Shown here: one piece after another, positions 26,020-34,018 of the stretch
Layout of the letters: the number at the start of each line of letters is the position of its first letter
How positions within the stretch are numbered: the first letter of the stretch is position 1
DNA from: UBA6663 sp044226485
GTDB lineage: Bacteria > Chloroflexota > Anaerolineae > Anaerolineales > UBA6663
DNA length: 64,000 bases
Direction of reading: 5' to 3'
NCBI GenBank assembly: GCA_044226485.1
Contig: JBGAGY010000011.1
Location: 124,001 to 188,000 of the forward strand
Translations under genes and position numbers: made by a program
The notes under the pieces: model-generated
Databases searched by the model: none
The model's input: the letters and a program-made list of their open reading frames with translations, nothing else
Told to the model about the DNA's origin: nothing

Positions 26020-26931
26020 TCACTTCCTTTGACTCGACTCACCTGCCAGGAGCGGCGTCAACGCGTCCCGGGCGAAGTCACCAAAAGTCGTCAATTCGGT
26101 CTCGTCGAAGCGATCGTCGCTGCCGTCGCCATGGGTGTAGGCATCGAGGACTCTGCGAACGATCGGCGCCACGGCCGCAGGCGCGACAGCGAGCGCGTAC
26201 AGGCCGCCTTCCGCCTTCGATAGTACAACGCCTTCCCTGAGGTACGCCAGGCTTCGACAGCAGTTGAGCACTGTGTAAACCGGGTTCAAGGTGATCGTGC
26301 GCAAAGACTCGGCGAGATCGAGGGCCAGCGACGCACGCATGTGCTCGGCAGGCACCTCGGGAAAAACAGCCTGGATGGGCTCACCCCACAGGCAAAGGCC
26401 GCGAGCTCGTGTGACCGTCACATGCGCCGCCAGGTCCGGATCATATCTGTCTTCGTCGTTGTCGGAGTGCCAGGAATTAGCTCCCAGAGCATCGACGTAA
26501 CGGCCGCGCCAGCTTTCACTGAAGTGAAGGTCGTACGGCGCCGGGTGCCGCCAGGGGCGCAGGTGATCGCGCGTCATCGTCGATATTTCGATCGGAGCGG
26601 GTCTCTGTGACTGTTCGATCATCAACTGCATCATGCTGCGACGTTCGGGCGCCCGCATCCGCGCGTGCGTGATGATCAGCAGGTCAAGGTCGCTTCGCCT
26701 GGGGTTGAAGCACCCCATGGCTAACGATCCGTGCAGGTAGACGCCGACCAACTCATGACCCAACATCGCAGCCGTCTGTTCGGTCACGGTCGCGATCTGG
26801 CTCCGGACTTCCAGGGTCCACCCCTCATCGCCTCCGCCCGCCCTTGCGCGCCATTCGGTCTTCGCATCACTCCGAGACGGGATCGTAGGCACCGCCCCTG
26901 ACCCTAAACGATGGAATTCGCTGCGGCTCAT
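26020..26931 (-). CDS. Aminoglycoside adenylyltransferase-like nucleotidyltransferase (second copy)
   Basis: This protein of about 303 residues has an NTase fold and a C-terminal AadA-type helical domain (DUF4111-like). The active-site signature VYLHGSLAMGCFNPRRSDLD is near residue 65-84, with metal-binding aspartates in SDLDLL. The C-terminal segment VYTVLNCCRSLAYLREGVV plus LSKAEGG matches AadA architecture more closely than the copy at 19.2 kb. It could adenylate an aminoglycoside or another small molecule. Its ATG overlaps the stop of the upstream GNAT gene (ATGA, 26928-26931). The first 40 residues are low-complexity and the true start may be internal. Confidence 0.8.
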   Translation of the reverse strand: MSRSEFHRLGSGAVPTIPSRSDAKTEWRARAGGGDEGWTLEVRSQIATVTEQTAAMLGHELVGVYLHGSLAMGCFNPRRSDLDLLIITHARMRAPERRSMMQLMIEQSQRPAPIEISTMTRDHLRPWRHPAPYDLHFSESWRGRYVDALGANSWHSDNDEDRYDPDLAAHVTVTRARGLCLWGEPIQAVFPEVPAEHMRASLALDLAESLRTITLNPVYTVLNCCRSLAYLREGVVLSKAEGGLYALAVAPAAVAPIVRRVLDAYTHGDGSDDRFDETELTTFGDFARDALTPLLAGESSQRK

Positions 26932-27749
26932 GTGAGATTCCGATCTCGCACCAATGTCACCGTGGTGTACGCCAGTTGGAATCCGGCACGCAAGACGTTG
27001 CGCGCAGAGTCGGCTCCGGGTCGTGTGTGCACGATCCCCAGATCGCAGCCCGCTGCCCGCGCGGATCTGAGCCGAGCCTGTAACAGCCCTGCATGAATGC
27101 CGCGGCCTCGTAAGTAAGGCGACGTCATGGCGGCCATCAGTGCCGCCGTCCCGTCCCGGATCTCCAACGCGCCGCCACCCACCGCTTCATGGCCCTGCCA
27201 TGCCAAAAATAGCTGTGATCCCGGTTTGAGGCAGGACCTGATCAACATGAAATCGACGCCCTCCGGGTCTGCCCACGGTCCAGCGTAGCCTGCCCTGATA
27301 AACCAGGCTCGCGCCTCCTCGGACGTTGCCGGCCGAACGTTGAGATCGGCCGGCGCCGGCGCGTCATCCGACACGTCATCGAGACGTCGGACATAGACGT
27401 TCATGAAATCTCGAGCACGATAGCCGCGCGTCGAAAGCGCGCGCACCGCATCGGGCTCGGCCAGGGGGCACAATCGAACCGCGCAGTCTAGCTGACGCGC
27501 GTTAAAGAACGTCTCTGCCGAATCCAAGTCCGCCTCGATAGCTGAAGGCTCAAGGCCCCAACCAAACAGCCCGTTGTTCGGAGAACGCGATCCACAGTAC
27601 ACCGCATATCCATGGCCCACACGGAGGGCATCCGCGCCAATCGTTGGAAACAGGCTGGCCTGCGTCAAGGCATGGCTGCTCGCGCTCCACGCTTCGTGGG
27701 CTTCCACGCGGCGAGCTACGGCCAAATCGGGAATGAGGAAAGCGCACAC
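26928..27749 (-). CDS. GNAT family acetyltransferase (second copy of the GNAT-NTase pair)
   Basis: This protein of about 273 residues ends in a GNAT domain: SPYLRGRGIHAGLLQARL is the acetyl-CoA loop (R-G-x-G-I/A), followed by IVHTRPGADSARNVLRAGF. An N-terminal half of similar length looks like a partner GNAT-like domain. The GTG at 27749 is chosen because it lies just after the upstream gene's stop and has AAGGA nine bases ahead. A further start at 27869 would overlap the upstream gene by 101 bases. The 4-base overlap with the nucleotidyltransferase repeats the arrangement at 20 kb. Confidence 0.72.
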   Translation of the reverse strand: MCAFLIPDLAVARRVEAHEAWSASSHALTQASLFPTIGADALRVGHGYAVYCGSRSPNNGLFGWGLEPSAIEADLDSAETFFNARQLDCAVRLCPLAEPDAVRALSTRGYRARDFMNVYVRRLDDVSDDAPAPADLNVRPATSEEARAWFIRAGYAGPWADPEGVDFMLIRSCLKPGSQLFLAWQGHEAVGGGALEIRDGTAALMAAMTSPYLRGRGIHAGLLQARLRSARAAGCDLGIVHTRPGADSARNVLRAGFQLAYTTVTLVRDRNLT

Positions 27750-27768
27750 AGGAGGGCATCCTTTTTGA

Positions 27769-28584
27769 TCAAGGTTCGGATCGGCGGCTACGGGGATCCC
27801 GTGACTGATGCCCCGAATGGCGTTCCGCTTTTGCGCCAGACGCAAGCACGTCGAGCATCGGGAGCACATAACTCAGCCGCTTGTCCAATTCGGCAGCGCT
27901 ACCCTCGCGCTCGGCCCTGAGCGCATCTCCGTCACAGCCGAGCACGAACGGGTCTTCCCAGGCCAGCCAGTCCACGGCTTTTGTCTGAATCCGATCCTTC
28001 ACACACCACACCAACTCGGCCATCATGCTCAGATCGCTGCGGCGGACGTTCGGCAGACACTCGGCCAGGTCCTGCGCCGACATCGCCAGGTGACACCAGG
28101 CGAAGTCGAGTTCACGGCCGATCAACAGTCTTCCCAGGGTCGTTACGAGCCCTTCGGCATCGCGATAGACCCGCGGGTGGGTCGACCAGGCCCAGGCTGA
28201 GCGCTCAAACAACAACGGGGCGTCATCGCCTTTGGCGAGGACGTCAGACAGAAACTGCGCTCGATGGTCGCCGGCGAGCGCAAACAGCAGACGGTCTGGA
28301 AAGCAAAGGTGCATGATCTGCCGGGGATCGGCCAGACGCGCAGCTTCCGCGTACAGATGGTGGAATTGCTCTCCAACGGGCGCCGAGGCTGACACATGGA
28401 CCACTTCGACCCAGTCCTGACTTTTGAGCCAGTCGACGAGACCCGTCACGGTAGCCGCGGTTTCAGCGGTAAGGCCGACGACAATACGACCGGCCAGCGG
28501 TTCCAGAACGCGCAGACCAGCCGGCAATCGGTCCCAGAGCAGGCCCGTCGGGTCGTGCAACGGGAAGACGAAAGCAGGTTTCAC
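27769..28584 (-). CDS. Uncharacterised protein heading the second GNAT-NTase operon
   Basis: This 271-residue soluble protein is not one I recognise with confidence. The N-terminus MKPAFVFPLHDPTGLLWDRL, followed by GRIVVGLTAETA, looks like a nucleotide-sugar-type Rossmann-like start. The central HLCFPDRLLFALAGDHRAQF has a Pro-Asp pair in a place where glycosyltransferase-A-like folds keep a metal-binding acid. This is weak evidence only. The C-terminal 20 residues are basic and unordered. It is the first gene of the operon and is followed by GNAT, nucleotidyltransferase and ABM genes. Confidence 0.55.
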   Translation of the reverse strand: MKPAFVFPLHDPTGLLWDRLPAGLRVLEPLAGRIVVGLTAETAATVTGLVDWLKSQDWVEVVHVSASAPVGEQFHHLYAEAARLADPRQIMHLCFPDRLLFALAGDHRAQFLSDVLAKGDDAPLLFERSAWAWSTHPRVYRDAEGLVTTLGRLLIGRELDFAWCHLAMSAQDLAECLPNVRRSDLSMMAELVWCVKDRIQTKAVDWLAWEDPFVLGCDGDALRAEREGSAAELDKRLSYVLPMLDVLASGAKAERHSGHQSRDPRSRRSEP

Positions 28585-28761
28585 GACTCACCTCTCGGCT
28601 CACAGGCAGCCCCTGTCCTCTGAGCGTGTCTCGAAAGACTGCTGCGACTGGTCTTCGAGCGTGTTCGGGCTTTCGGAAAGGATCGATGCCGCATGTGAGC
28701 GCACCAGGAGGCATCGGTATATACTCCTGAGAATAGTCGTTCACGAACAGGCTCGCAAGAC

Positions 28762-29349
28762 ATGGACTACAACATCACATCCAGGTGGGAGCGGTACGAA
28801 CAGGCGTTGTTGACAGCCCTTGGCTGCACGGCGATCGAGGGCCGCGTTCACGCAAGAGTTTTCAGGCTGCTTGTCGTGCCTTCATTCCAGCCGGTCTGCG
28901 CCTTCGAATACTCCTGGACTGGTGAAACCGGTACGCTCCGACACGCCGCGCTGCCCACCATGGACAATCCGATCGCTGAATACATGTGGGGGCGCAGTCA
29001 AGCCACCGAAGTTTCGGCCATCGAAGAAACGATGTTCTCGTGCCTCGAGAACGTCACATCATTCGAAGGCGACAAGGGCCGCGAACTCCTCAGCCGATTC
29101 TCCGAACTTGAGCGGCCTTCAGTTTCAGCAGACGACCTGGCCGCCCGAGACGGCGTCGTCATCCGGCTTGACCTGCATGACGAGCACGAGCCGTTTACGC
29201 TAAGAGCTCAATTGGCATCCACTCAAGCGTCGCCGACATTGGCCGCCTGGATATCGGCCTTCGTGGAAACAGCGCGTGAGCACACCCAGGACAAACGACT
29301 GGTCGAGCAGTTGAAGCGCTTGCTGCCCTCGTTCGGGCTGCCTCAGTGA
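28762..29349 (+). CDS. Uncharacterised protein
   Basis: This 195-residue soluble protein starts MDYNITSRWERYEQALLTA and has no motif I recognise. Composition and codon use match the neighbouring genes, and it lies in an otherwise minus-strand region. A TATACT box lies at about 28,714-28,719, roughly 45 bases upstream of the start, and could be its -10. No terminator is visible; it runs convergently into the DinB gene 25 bases later. Confidence 0.55.
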   Translation: MDYNITSRWERYEQALLTALGCTAIEGRVHARVFRLLVVPSFQPVCAFEYSWTGETGTLRHAALPTMDNPIAEYMWGRSQATEVSAIEETMFSCLENVTSFEGDKGRELLSRFSELERPSVSADDLAARDGVVIRLDLHDEHEPFTLRAQLASTQASPTLAAWISAFVETAREHTQDKRLVEQLKRLLPSFGLPQ

Positions 29350-29373
29350 AGGCTCTGTGTGTTCCCGAGGCTT

Positions 29374-29892
29374 TCAGCGGAACGGCCAGGCCTGCCCGCT
29401 CTCGTCGGCGAAGCGGACGATGATGTCGTCGATCGGCAACGGCTGCCCAAGCTCGGACAACAAGATCGATAGTTCGCCGCGATGCTGAGCGGAGTGCATG
29501 AACAACTGCGTCAGGAGTTGCCACGCCGTGAACTGCAGGACCGCGCCTGTCGAGAATCTGAACGGCACGGCGCGAGCCAACTCGACGTCGGTGAGCCCGT
29601 CTACATAGCCTAGCAGCCGGGCGTAGTGAGCGTCTGCTGCCACAGCCAGCGCGGCGATCGACGTCCGCGCCGGATCGCTCAATACGTTGTCCCCGCCCAG
29701 TATCTGACCGAGGTAATTGACCTCGACACCTATAAGATGAATCAGCAGTCCAAAGACCGATCCCCGGCTTGGGCTGGCGGACGCCTCGAGTATAACGGGA
29801 TCGATCCGTGAGGCTTCTCGAAGCACGATCTGATTGGCGTATACATCCTGTCGGGCGATGACGCCCATCATGTCGACCCATCCGCTTGACAT
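29374..29892 (-). CDS. DinB family protein
   Basis: This protein of about 172 residues belongs to the DinB/YfiT four-helix-bundle superfamily, which often binds a metal through three histidines and includes thiol transferases. Putative ligands are in LLIHLIGVEVNYLG (near residue 50) and HSAQHRGELSILLSELGQ (near residue 135), giving the expected H...HxxxH pattern. The C-terminal DIIVRFADESGQ is a common ending of this subfamily. ATG 29892 is preferred, with GGGAGG five bases ahead; the frame also has a GTG at 29898. Confidence 0.85.
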   Translation of the reverse strand: MSSGWVDMMGVIARQDVYANQIVLREASRIDPVILEASASPSRGSVFGLLIHLIGVEVNYLGQILGGDNVLSDPARTSIAALAVAADAHYARLLGYVDGLTDVELARAVPFRFSTGAVLQFTAWQLLTQLFMHSAQHRGELSILLSELGQPLPIDDIIVRFADESGQAWPFR

Positions 29893-29976
29893 CGGCACCT
29901 CCCGTCAGTCCGTTGCCCTGACCCGCGGCGTCCAGCCTGACGCTCAACTCCCTCGAGAACGTACGCGGGCCTCGGT

Positions 29977-30477
29977 CTAGTAGCCCCGTTCCGCTGTCTG
30001 TCCAGGCTTGCGCTCTTCGATCTGGCGCTTGAGGATTTCGAGGGTGGAGTTCCAATAGAACGCCAGGTGCTTGTGGATCACGTCAGTGGGAGCATCGCTG
30101 ACATAGATCGAAAGGCGAGTCACCTCGGCGGCCACGGCGGACAACTCGAACCTGATCCGGGCGTAGTACTCGGGCGCGTCAGTCAGCCTGGAGACCGAAC
30201 TCAAGTGGGTGTATTCGAGCCTGACCGGGCGTTCGAAGGCTAACACCCGACCGCGGTTCTCGAAAGAGACGCCGTGCAGGTCGCCGCTGATCACGATCGG
30301 ACCGTCGACCAACCAATCGGTCGCGATCTCGATCGCCGAGGGAAACATCCACTCTTTCATGCGCCTGGGGTCTGTCAGCGACTCCCAGACAGTTTCTGGC
30401 GACGCGTCGATCACCACCATTTTTGCGAACACACGATCGTGCGGGATCTCATGGGGCGTGTTGGGACCGAGCGTCAT
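29977..30477 (-). CDS. SRPBCC (AHSA1-like) domain protein
   Basis: This 166-residue protein of the START/Bet v1-like superfamily has the AHSA1 pattern. VVIDASPETVWESLTDPRRMKEW (split around residue 30) is the first helix, followed by the long beta sheet GRVLAFERPVRLEYTHLSS and a C-terminal helix FYWNSTLEILKRQIEE. Such domains bind hydrophobic ligands or assist Hsp90; the ligand here is unknown. It is a single-gene unit between DinB and the alpha/beta hydrolase, on the same strand. Confidence 0.85.
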   Translation of the reverse strand: MTLGPNTPHEIPHDRVFAKMVVIDASPETVWESLTDPRRMKEWMFPSAIEIATDWLVDGPIVISGDLHGVSFENRGRVLAFERPVRLEYTHLSSVSRLTDAPEYYARIRFELSAVAAEVTRLSIYVSDAPTDVIHKHLAFYWNSTLEILKRQIEERKPGQTAERGY

Positions 30478-30791
30478 GGTGTCCCATCCTTCATGGTTCG
30501 GTCTGTGCGAGTGCAGTTCGACCCATATCGAACACCCGTCGATTTTCCCATAGGTACCGCCGACAACGGCTCCCGCAACGCGGCGGACTGGGCCTCGCGT
30601 TCAATCGCGGCAGCACAGGGTTACTCTTGCACTGACGGCGCGCCCAGCATCGTGCGATATCAGCGCGATCACTCAAGCCGGGTTTCCACGCATCGCCTTG
30701 CCCTTGTGGAGCTCGTGTTTACGGCGGCAAATTGCGACTCAGCCATTTGCGTGCCTCTCAACCACGTACTCGCCCGAGCACGGGCTCTCCC
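30478..30791. other. Intergenic stretch without a recognisable gene
   Basis: The 314 bases between the SRPBCC start and the alpha/beta hydrolase stop contain no coding sequence I believe, no terminator and no attC-like ends. It should hold the SRPBCC promoter, but I see no clear hexamers. Confidence 0.4.
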
Positions 30792-31556
30792 TTACCCCAG
30801 ACCCGACGTGTGGATGAAGTCGTCGAGCAGTTCCGGCGAGAAGTGATCGCCACTTTCACGAATGGTCAGGCTGCAGTTCGGGAGCAATTCGGCTGTTCTC
30901 ATGGCGGTGGCCACGGGAACCTGGCGATCGTGCCTGCCGTGCTCCATGACCACCGGTGCCGTGACGCTCGCCAGCCCGAAACCCCAGTCGCGACAGCGCA
31001 ACTTCAGGTCCTGTGCGACGCCGAATCCGCCATTTCGCATCGAGTCGCTCACGTCGTTGGTGCGCCGGTCATCCTCGGTCAGACCAGAGAAGAACAGGTC
31101 CGCGGCAAGTGACTTCAGCTGATCGAGATCGGCCGTTTGATCAACGGGATAGGGCCAGAGAGCGAGCACCTGTTCATCAAACAGCGCCGGTGTGCCGCTG
31201 AAGATGTAGAGCCTCCCGATGCGCTCAGGCAGGTGACTGGCGATGGCGTAGCTGTACGGCGCTCCCGACGACAGACCCAGCACATCGAACGTCGCCAGGT
31301 CAAGCGCATCAGCCACCGACTCGACCATAGCGCCCCACTCTGCCAGGTTCTCCATGACGCACGCTGAAGACTCGCCGTAACCAGGCCGCGCAAGCGAGAT
31401 CACTCGCCGACCCGACCGGATCATGCGCTCGAACAAATGGGTGTCGTGGATGCTCGCGATCAGCCCGTGTTGCACGAGAATCGGGCGTCCGGACGGATCG
31501 CCCACGTCCGAGCAGGCGATCCTTTCATCAGGCCCGTAGTTCACGCTAACGTTCAT
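30792..31556 (-). CDS. Alpha/beta hydrolase (first copy)
   Basis: This 254-residue alpha/beta-fold hydrolase has the oxyanion motif VQHGLIAS (near residue 28). The nucleophile elbow is GLSSGAPYS (Ser near residue 95), an acid follows in VVMEHGRHDRQVP (near 208), and the catalytic His is in ESGDHFSPE (near 238). It is probably an esterase, lipase or haloperoxidase-like enzyme of unknown substrate. It ends with a normal stop and stands alone with its own intergenic regions, like its neighbours in this accessory stretch. Confidence 0.87.
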   Translation of the reverse strand: MNVSVNYGPDERIACSDVGDPSGRPILVQHGLIASIHDTHLFERMIRSGRRVISLARPGYGESSACVMENLAEWGAMVESVADALDLATFDVLGLSSGAPYSYAIASHLPERIGRLYIFSGTPALFDEQVLALWPYPVDQTADLDQLKSLAADLFFSGLTEDDRRTNDVSDSMRNGGFGVAQDLKLRCRDWGFGLASVTAPVVMEHGRHDRQVPVATAMRTAELLPNCSLTIRESGDHFSPELLDDFIHTSGLG

Positions 31557-31608
31557 CGCGTGTCCGTCTCCTGGGTGAGAGTGTGAGAAGAGGCGCCGCC
31601 GACCTGGC

Positions 31609-32043
31609 TCAATACTCGGAGAGCGTGTGTTCCGCGAGGTGACCCACGACCTCCATGTTCAACTGCGCCATCACACTTTCGGACTGGAAGGATTCGGGCG
31701 GCAGCGCAAGGACGAACTCGATCATTGATCGGCGCGCCTCTTCGAAAGCCCGCCGGATCGCTTCTTCGTCTCTGTCAGCAAAGGCCTGGACCGCCGCGGC
31801 GTTGAACCGGTCCACATCACGCTCGCCCGGCTTGTAGTGAGGGTTATTGACATACGCGGTGATTAACAGGCGGCCCTCGTTCCACCAGGCAATCACATGC
31901 GCGAGTACGTCAGCGAATCGCATGAAGCCCTGTCGTTGCAGGTAAGCCAACTTTCCCTCGGAGGAGAGTTCGTCGTAGGCCGTCACATACCTTCCCCAGC
32001 CTCGCTCGAGAGTCTCAAGTACGCGTTCTCGGGATACCGTCAT
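31609..32043 (-). CDS. ClbS/DfsB family four-helix-bundle protein
   Basis: This 144-residue protein belongs to the ClbS/DfsB (DUF1706) group, distantly related to DinB. The motif MRFADVLAHVIAWWNEGRL (near 41-59) and the C-terminal VVGHLAEHTLSEY carry the expected histidines. ClbS from Escherichia coli protects against colibactin, while other members are uncharacterised stress proteins; no such role can be read from this sequence. It sits 52 bases upstream of the alpha/beta hydrolase on the same strand. A 10-bp hairpin lies about 115 bases before its start. Confidence 0.8.
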   Translation of the reverse strand: MTVSRERVLETLERGWGRYVTAYDELSSEGKLAYLQRQGFMRFADVLAHVIAWWNEGRLLITAYVNNPHYKPGERDVDRFNAAAVQAFADRDEEAIRRAFEEARRSMIEFVLALPPESFQSESVMAQLNMEVVGHLAEHTLSEY

Positions 32044-32156
32044 GCCACGCTCCCTCTGCCGTCGGCACGCATATGAATGACCGGGTAGTACCCGTCTTCA
32101 TGATACATCCGGTCAACCCACTCGACAGGCAGACCGACACCATGCGAACCCATCGA

Positions 32157-32183
32157 GGTCGTTGACCTGAGCTGTCAACGATC
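32157..32183. repeat. Inverted repeat upstream of the ClbS-like gene
   Basis: Arms GGTCGTTGAC and GTCAACGATC pair over 10 bp with one G-T, around a 7-base loop. There is no T-run on either side. It could be an operator for the minus-strand gene starting at 32043 or a structural element. The surrounding 32,044-32,620 otherwise shows nothing I can name. Confidence 0.35.
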
Positions 32184-32627
32184 TCGGCGAACCAGACGGG
32201 ATTTCGTCACGCACATTGATCGCACGAGCATACATACGGGCTCATCATAGGACGACAGGGCCGAAGCCCTGGACGCAACACTTCGAACGTCCGGTTACAC
32301 TTCGGCTCCTTCCTGTTGTACAGGGCCCTGACGTGTTCGGCGCCGGTTGCGGCCCAGAGTTTTGTGCCAGGCGCTTTCTAAATCAGGGCGCGCGAGTGAT
32401 CGCATTCGGTCGCCACCCTTACGATCTCCCCCAGGGGGCCTTCTCGTCGAAGTGATGGATGAGCCCTAACTGATCCTGCCGCCCAGCGGGCTCGGTCGTC
32501 GCCGGTCTCAACGCGCGCCGCGTGCCGCAGAGCCTGTTCGTTTGAGCACGAAAGCCGGGGCCATAGTCAGGGTGGGCGAACCCCGTCGCTCGGGTGTTCG
32601 AGTTCAGCACACGGCTGGTTGTCGCAT

Positions 32628-32656
32628 TTGACAAATATAATCGTTACGAATATAGT
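32628..32656 (+). promoter_or_regulatory. Sigma70-type promoter with an internal palindromic operator (PadR gene)
   Basis: TTGACA (32628-32633) and TATAGT (32651-32656) are separated by exactly 17 bases. Inside them lies the 19-bp palindrome TATAATCGTTACGAATATA (32636-32654), whose 9-base arms differ at one position. It spans the spacer and overlaps the -10 box, so a bound repressor would block RNA polymerase. The adjacent PadR regulator is the obvious candidate. Confidence 0.75.
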
Positions 32657-32695
32657 TAACCAGTCACAATCAACCGCTGCGGGAACAGAGTGGCC

Positions 32696-33046
32696 ATGCC
32701 CGAAGATATCCAGTCAATGCTACCCCTGACGCCGACCGTTTTTCACATGCTTTTGGCATTGGCGGATGGCGAAAAACATGGTTATGCCATCATGCAGGCC
32801 GTCGAAGCGGAGACGAGTGGCCAGATGCGCATCCACATTGGTTCGCTCTACGGATCCATCAAGCGAATGATGGATGCTGGTTTGATCATCGAAACAAACG
32901 AGCGCCCAGATGCTGAGCTCGACGATGAAAGACGCCGCTACTATGGATTGACAGCTTTTGGGCGACGCGTGCTGGCCGCCGAGACAGCCCGGCTCGCGCA
33001 GGCTCTGGCGATCGCGAAGAAGAAACGGATCCTGGCGAGAGGCTGA
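32696..33046 (+). CDS. PadR family transcriptional regulator
   Basis: This 116-residue winged-helix repressor of the PadR family begins with LTPTVFHMLLALADGEKHGY (helices 1-2), then the recognition helix IHIGSLYGSIKRMMDAGLI, then the wing DDERRRYYGLTAFGRRVLAAE. These are classic PadR signatures. ATG 32696 is likely; an in-frame GTG lies at 32690. The promoter upstream carries a near-perfect palindrome, pointing to autorepression. The stop codon is one base from the start of the membrane protein gene, so the two form an operon. The ligand is unknown. Confidence 0.92.
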   Translation: MPEDIQSMLPLTPTVFHMLLALADGEKHGYAIMQAVEAETSGQMRIHIGSLYGSIKRMMDAGLIIETNERPDAELDDERRRYYGLTAFGRRVLAAETARLAQALAIAKKKRILARG

Positions 33047-33047
33047 C

Positions 33048-33902
33048 ATGCCTGACGATCAACAGTTCATCGACCGGCTCTCCGGCCGACTCTTCAGCCT
33101 GTTGCTGGTCCTGTTTCCAAAACAGTTCCGCGACGCGTATGGGCAACAAATGCAGGTCGTGTTTCGTGACTACCTGCGGGCAGCGCGACGCCGAGGACGG
33201 CTGTGGGGGCTGATCGAGCTGTGGGGCGCGACTCTTGTGGATCTGCTCAAAACAGCACTGGAAGAGAGGGTCAGACAGATGATGTCATCCAGATCGGCGC
33301 TCGCGCGGTGGGCTGGCCCCTTGACCGTGGTTGTGGGCGTGCTGTGGGCGATGTCGGCGTTGGGAGATCTCATGTTTCAAACACGGCTCATCAGCGACGA
33401 CTCGTTGGTGGGTCTGGTCGCACTACCCTTCTTGTTGTCGTTCCTGCCCCTGTTTCCGGCTCTTATTGGCATCCGCAAGCTATTCCAGGCCTCGATCGGC
33501 GCGCCAGGTCGGCTCGGCCTCGCGCTGAGCATCCTCGGCTGCGCGGGCCTGTTCGCCGCTCTGATCGCCAGCCCGCTGGTGGGCGATGCGTCGATTGACC
33601 AGCCTTCTCTGGCCAGTTATGGCGCCTTCATCGGATTCACAACCATTCGATTGGGTCTACTGCTTTTCGGGATCGAGTGCTTGAAGTCTAGGCCGATGCC
33701 ACGATTGAATGGCTTGCCCCTCTTCCTGGGTTCAACCGTAGTGCTCAGTGTTCCGTTCGATTGGTTCGGCGTTCCAGCACTCGTGCCCGTGCAGGTCATG
33801 GCACCCTTCTGGCACTTCTTCATCTCAGGTGTGTGTTGGATCCTGTTCGGCGCGGTGATCTCAGGCCGACGAGAGCCGTTGCAACCAGTCGTCGGCGCGT
33901 AA
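33048..33902 (+). CDS. PadR-linked membrane protein with an ADOP-type permease prefix
   Basis: This 284-residue protein begins with LFSLLLVLFPKQFRDAYGQQ and FRDYLRAARRRG. That is the prefix seen at the N-terminus of acidobacterial-type orphan ABC permeases (ADOP) that usually travel with PadR genes. After it come about six membrane segments (about 78-275), but no FtsX or MacB core domain is present, so this is not a complete permease. Function is unknown. It is translated from ATG 33048, one base after the PadR stop, and is controlled by the same operator. Confidence 0.75.
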   Translation: MPDDQQFIDRLSGRLFSLLLVLFPKQFRDAYGQQMQVVFRDYLRAARRRGRLWGLIELWGATLVDLLKTALEERVRQMMSSRSALARWAGPLTVVVGVLWAMSALGDLMFQTRLISDDSLVGLVALPFLLSFLPLFPALIGIRKLFQASIGAPGRLGLALSILGCAGLFAALIASPLVGDASIDQPSLASYGAFIGFTTIRLGLLLFGIECLKSRPMPRLNGLPLFLGSTVVLSVPFDWFGVPALVPVQVMAPFWHFFISGVCWILFGAVISGRREPLQPVVGA

Positions 33903-33913
33903 GACCCGTCACA

Positions 33914-33934
33914 CAGGGAACCCGGCGTTCCCTG
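33914..33934 (+). terminator. Hairpin after the PadR operon
   Basis: CAGGGAAC and GTTCCCTG pair perfectly over 8 bp around a 5-base loop, 11 bases after the stop. There is no U-tract, so this is a possible rather than certain terminator. Confidence 0.4.
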
Positions 33935-34018
33935 GGTGGCTATTCCACTCAGGCGGCCGATAACGCGCGCCGCGCGCCAACCTGGCCGCCTTCAGCGTCG
34001 TTCGAGGGCGGCCCCTCA

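Noticed and set aside
33914..34018. attC-like site between the PadR operon and the SDR
   Set aside because: It has a hairpin but neither the GCCTAAC-type core nor the GTCAGCTGCA box.
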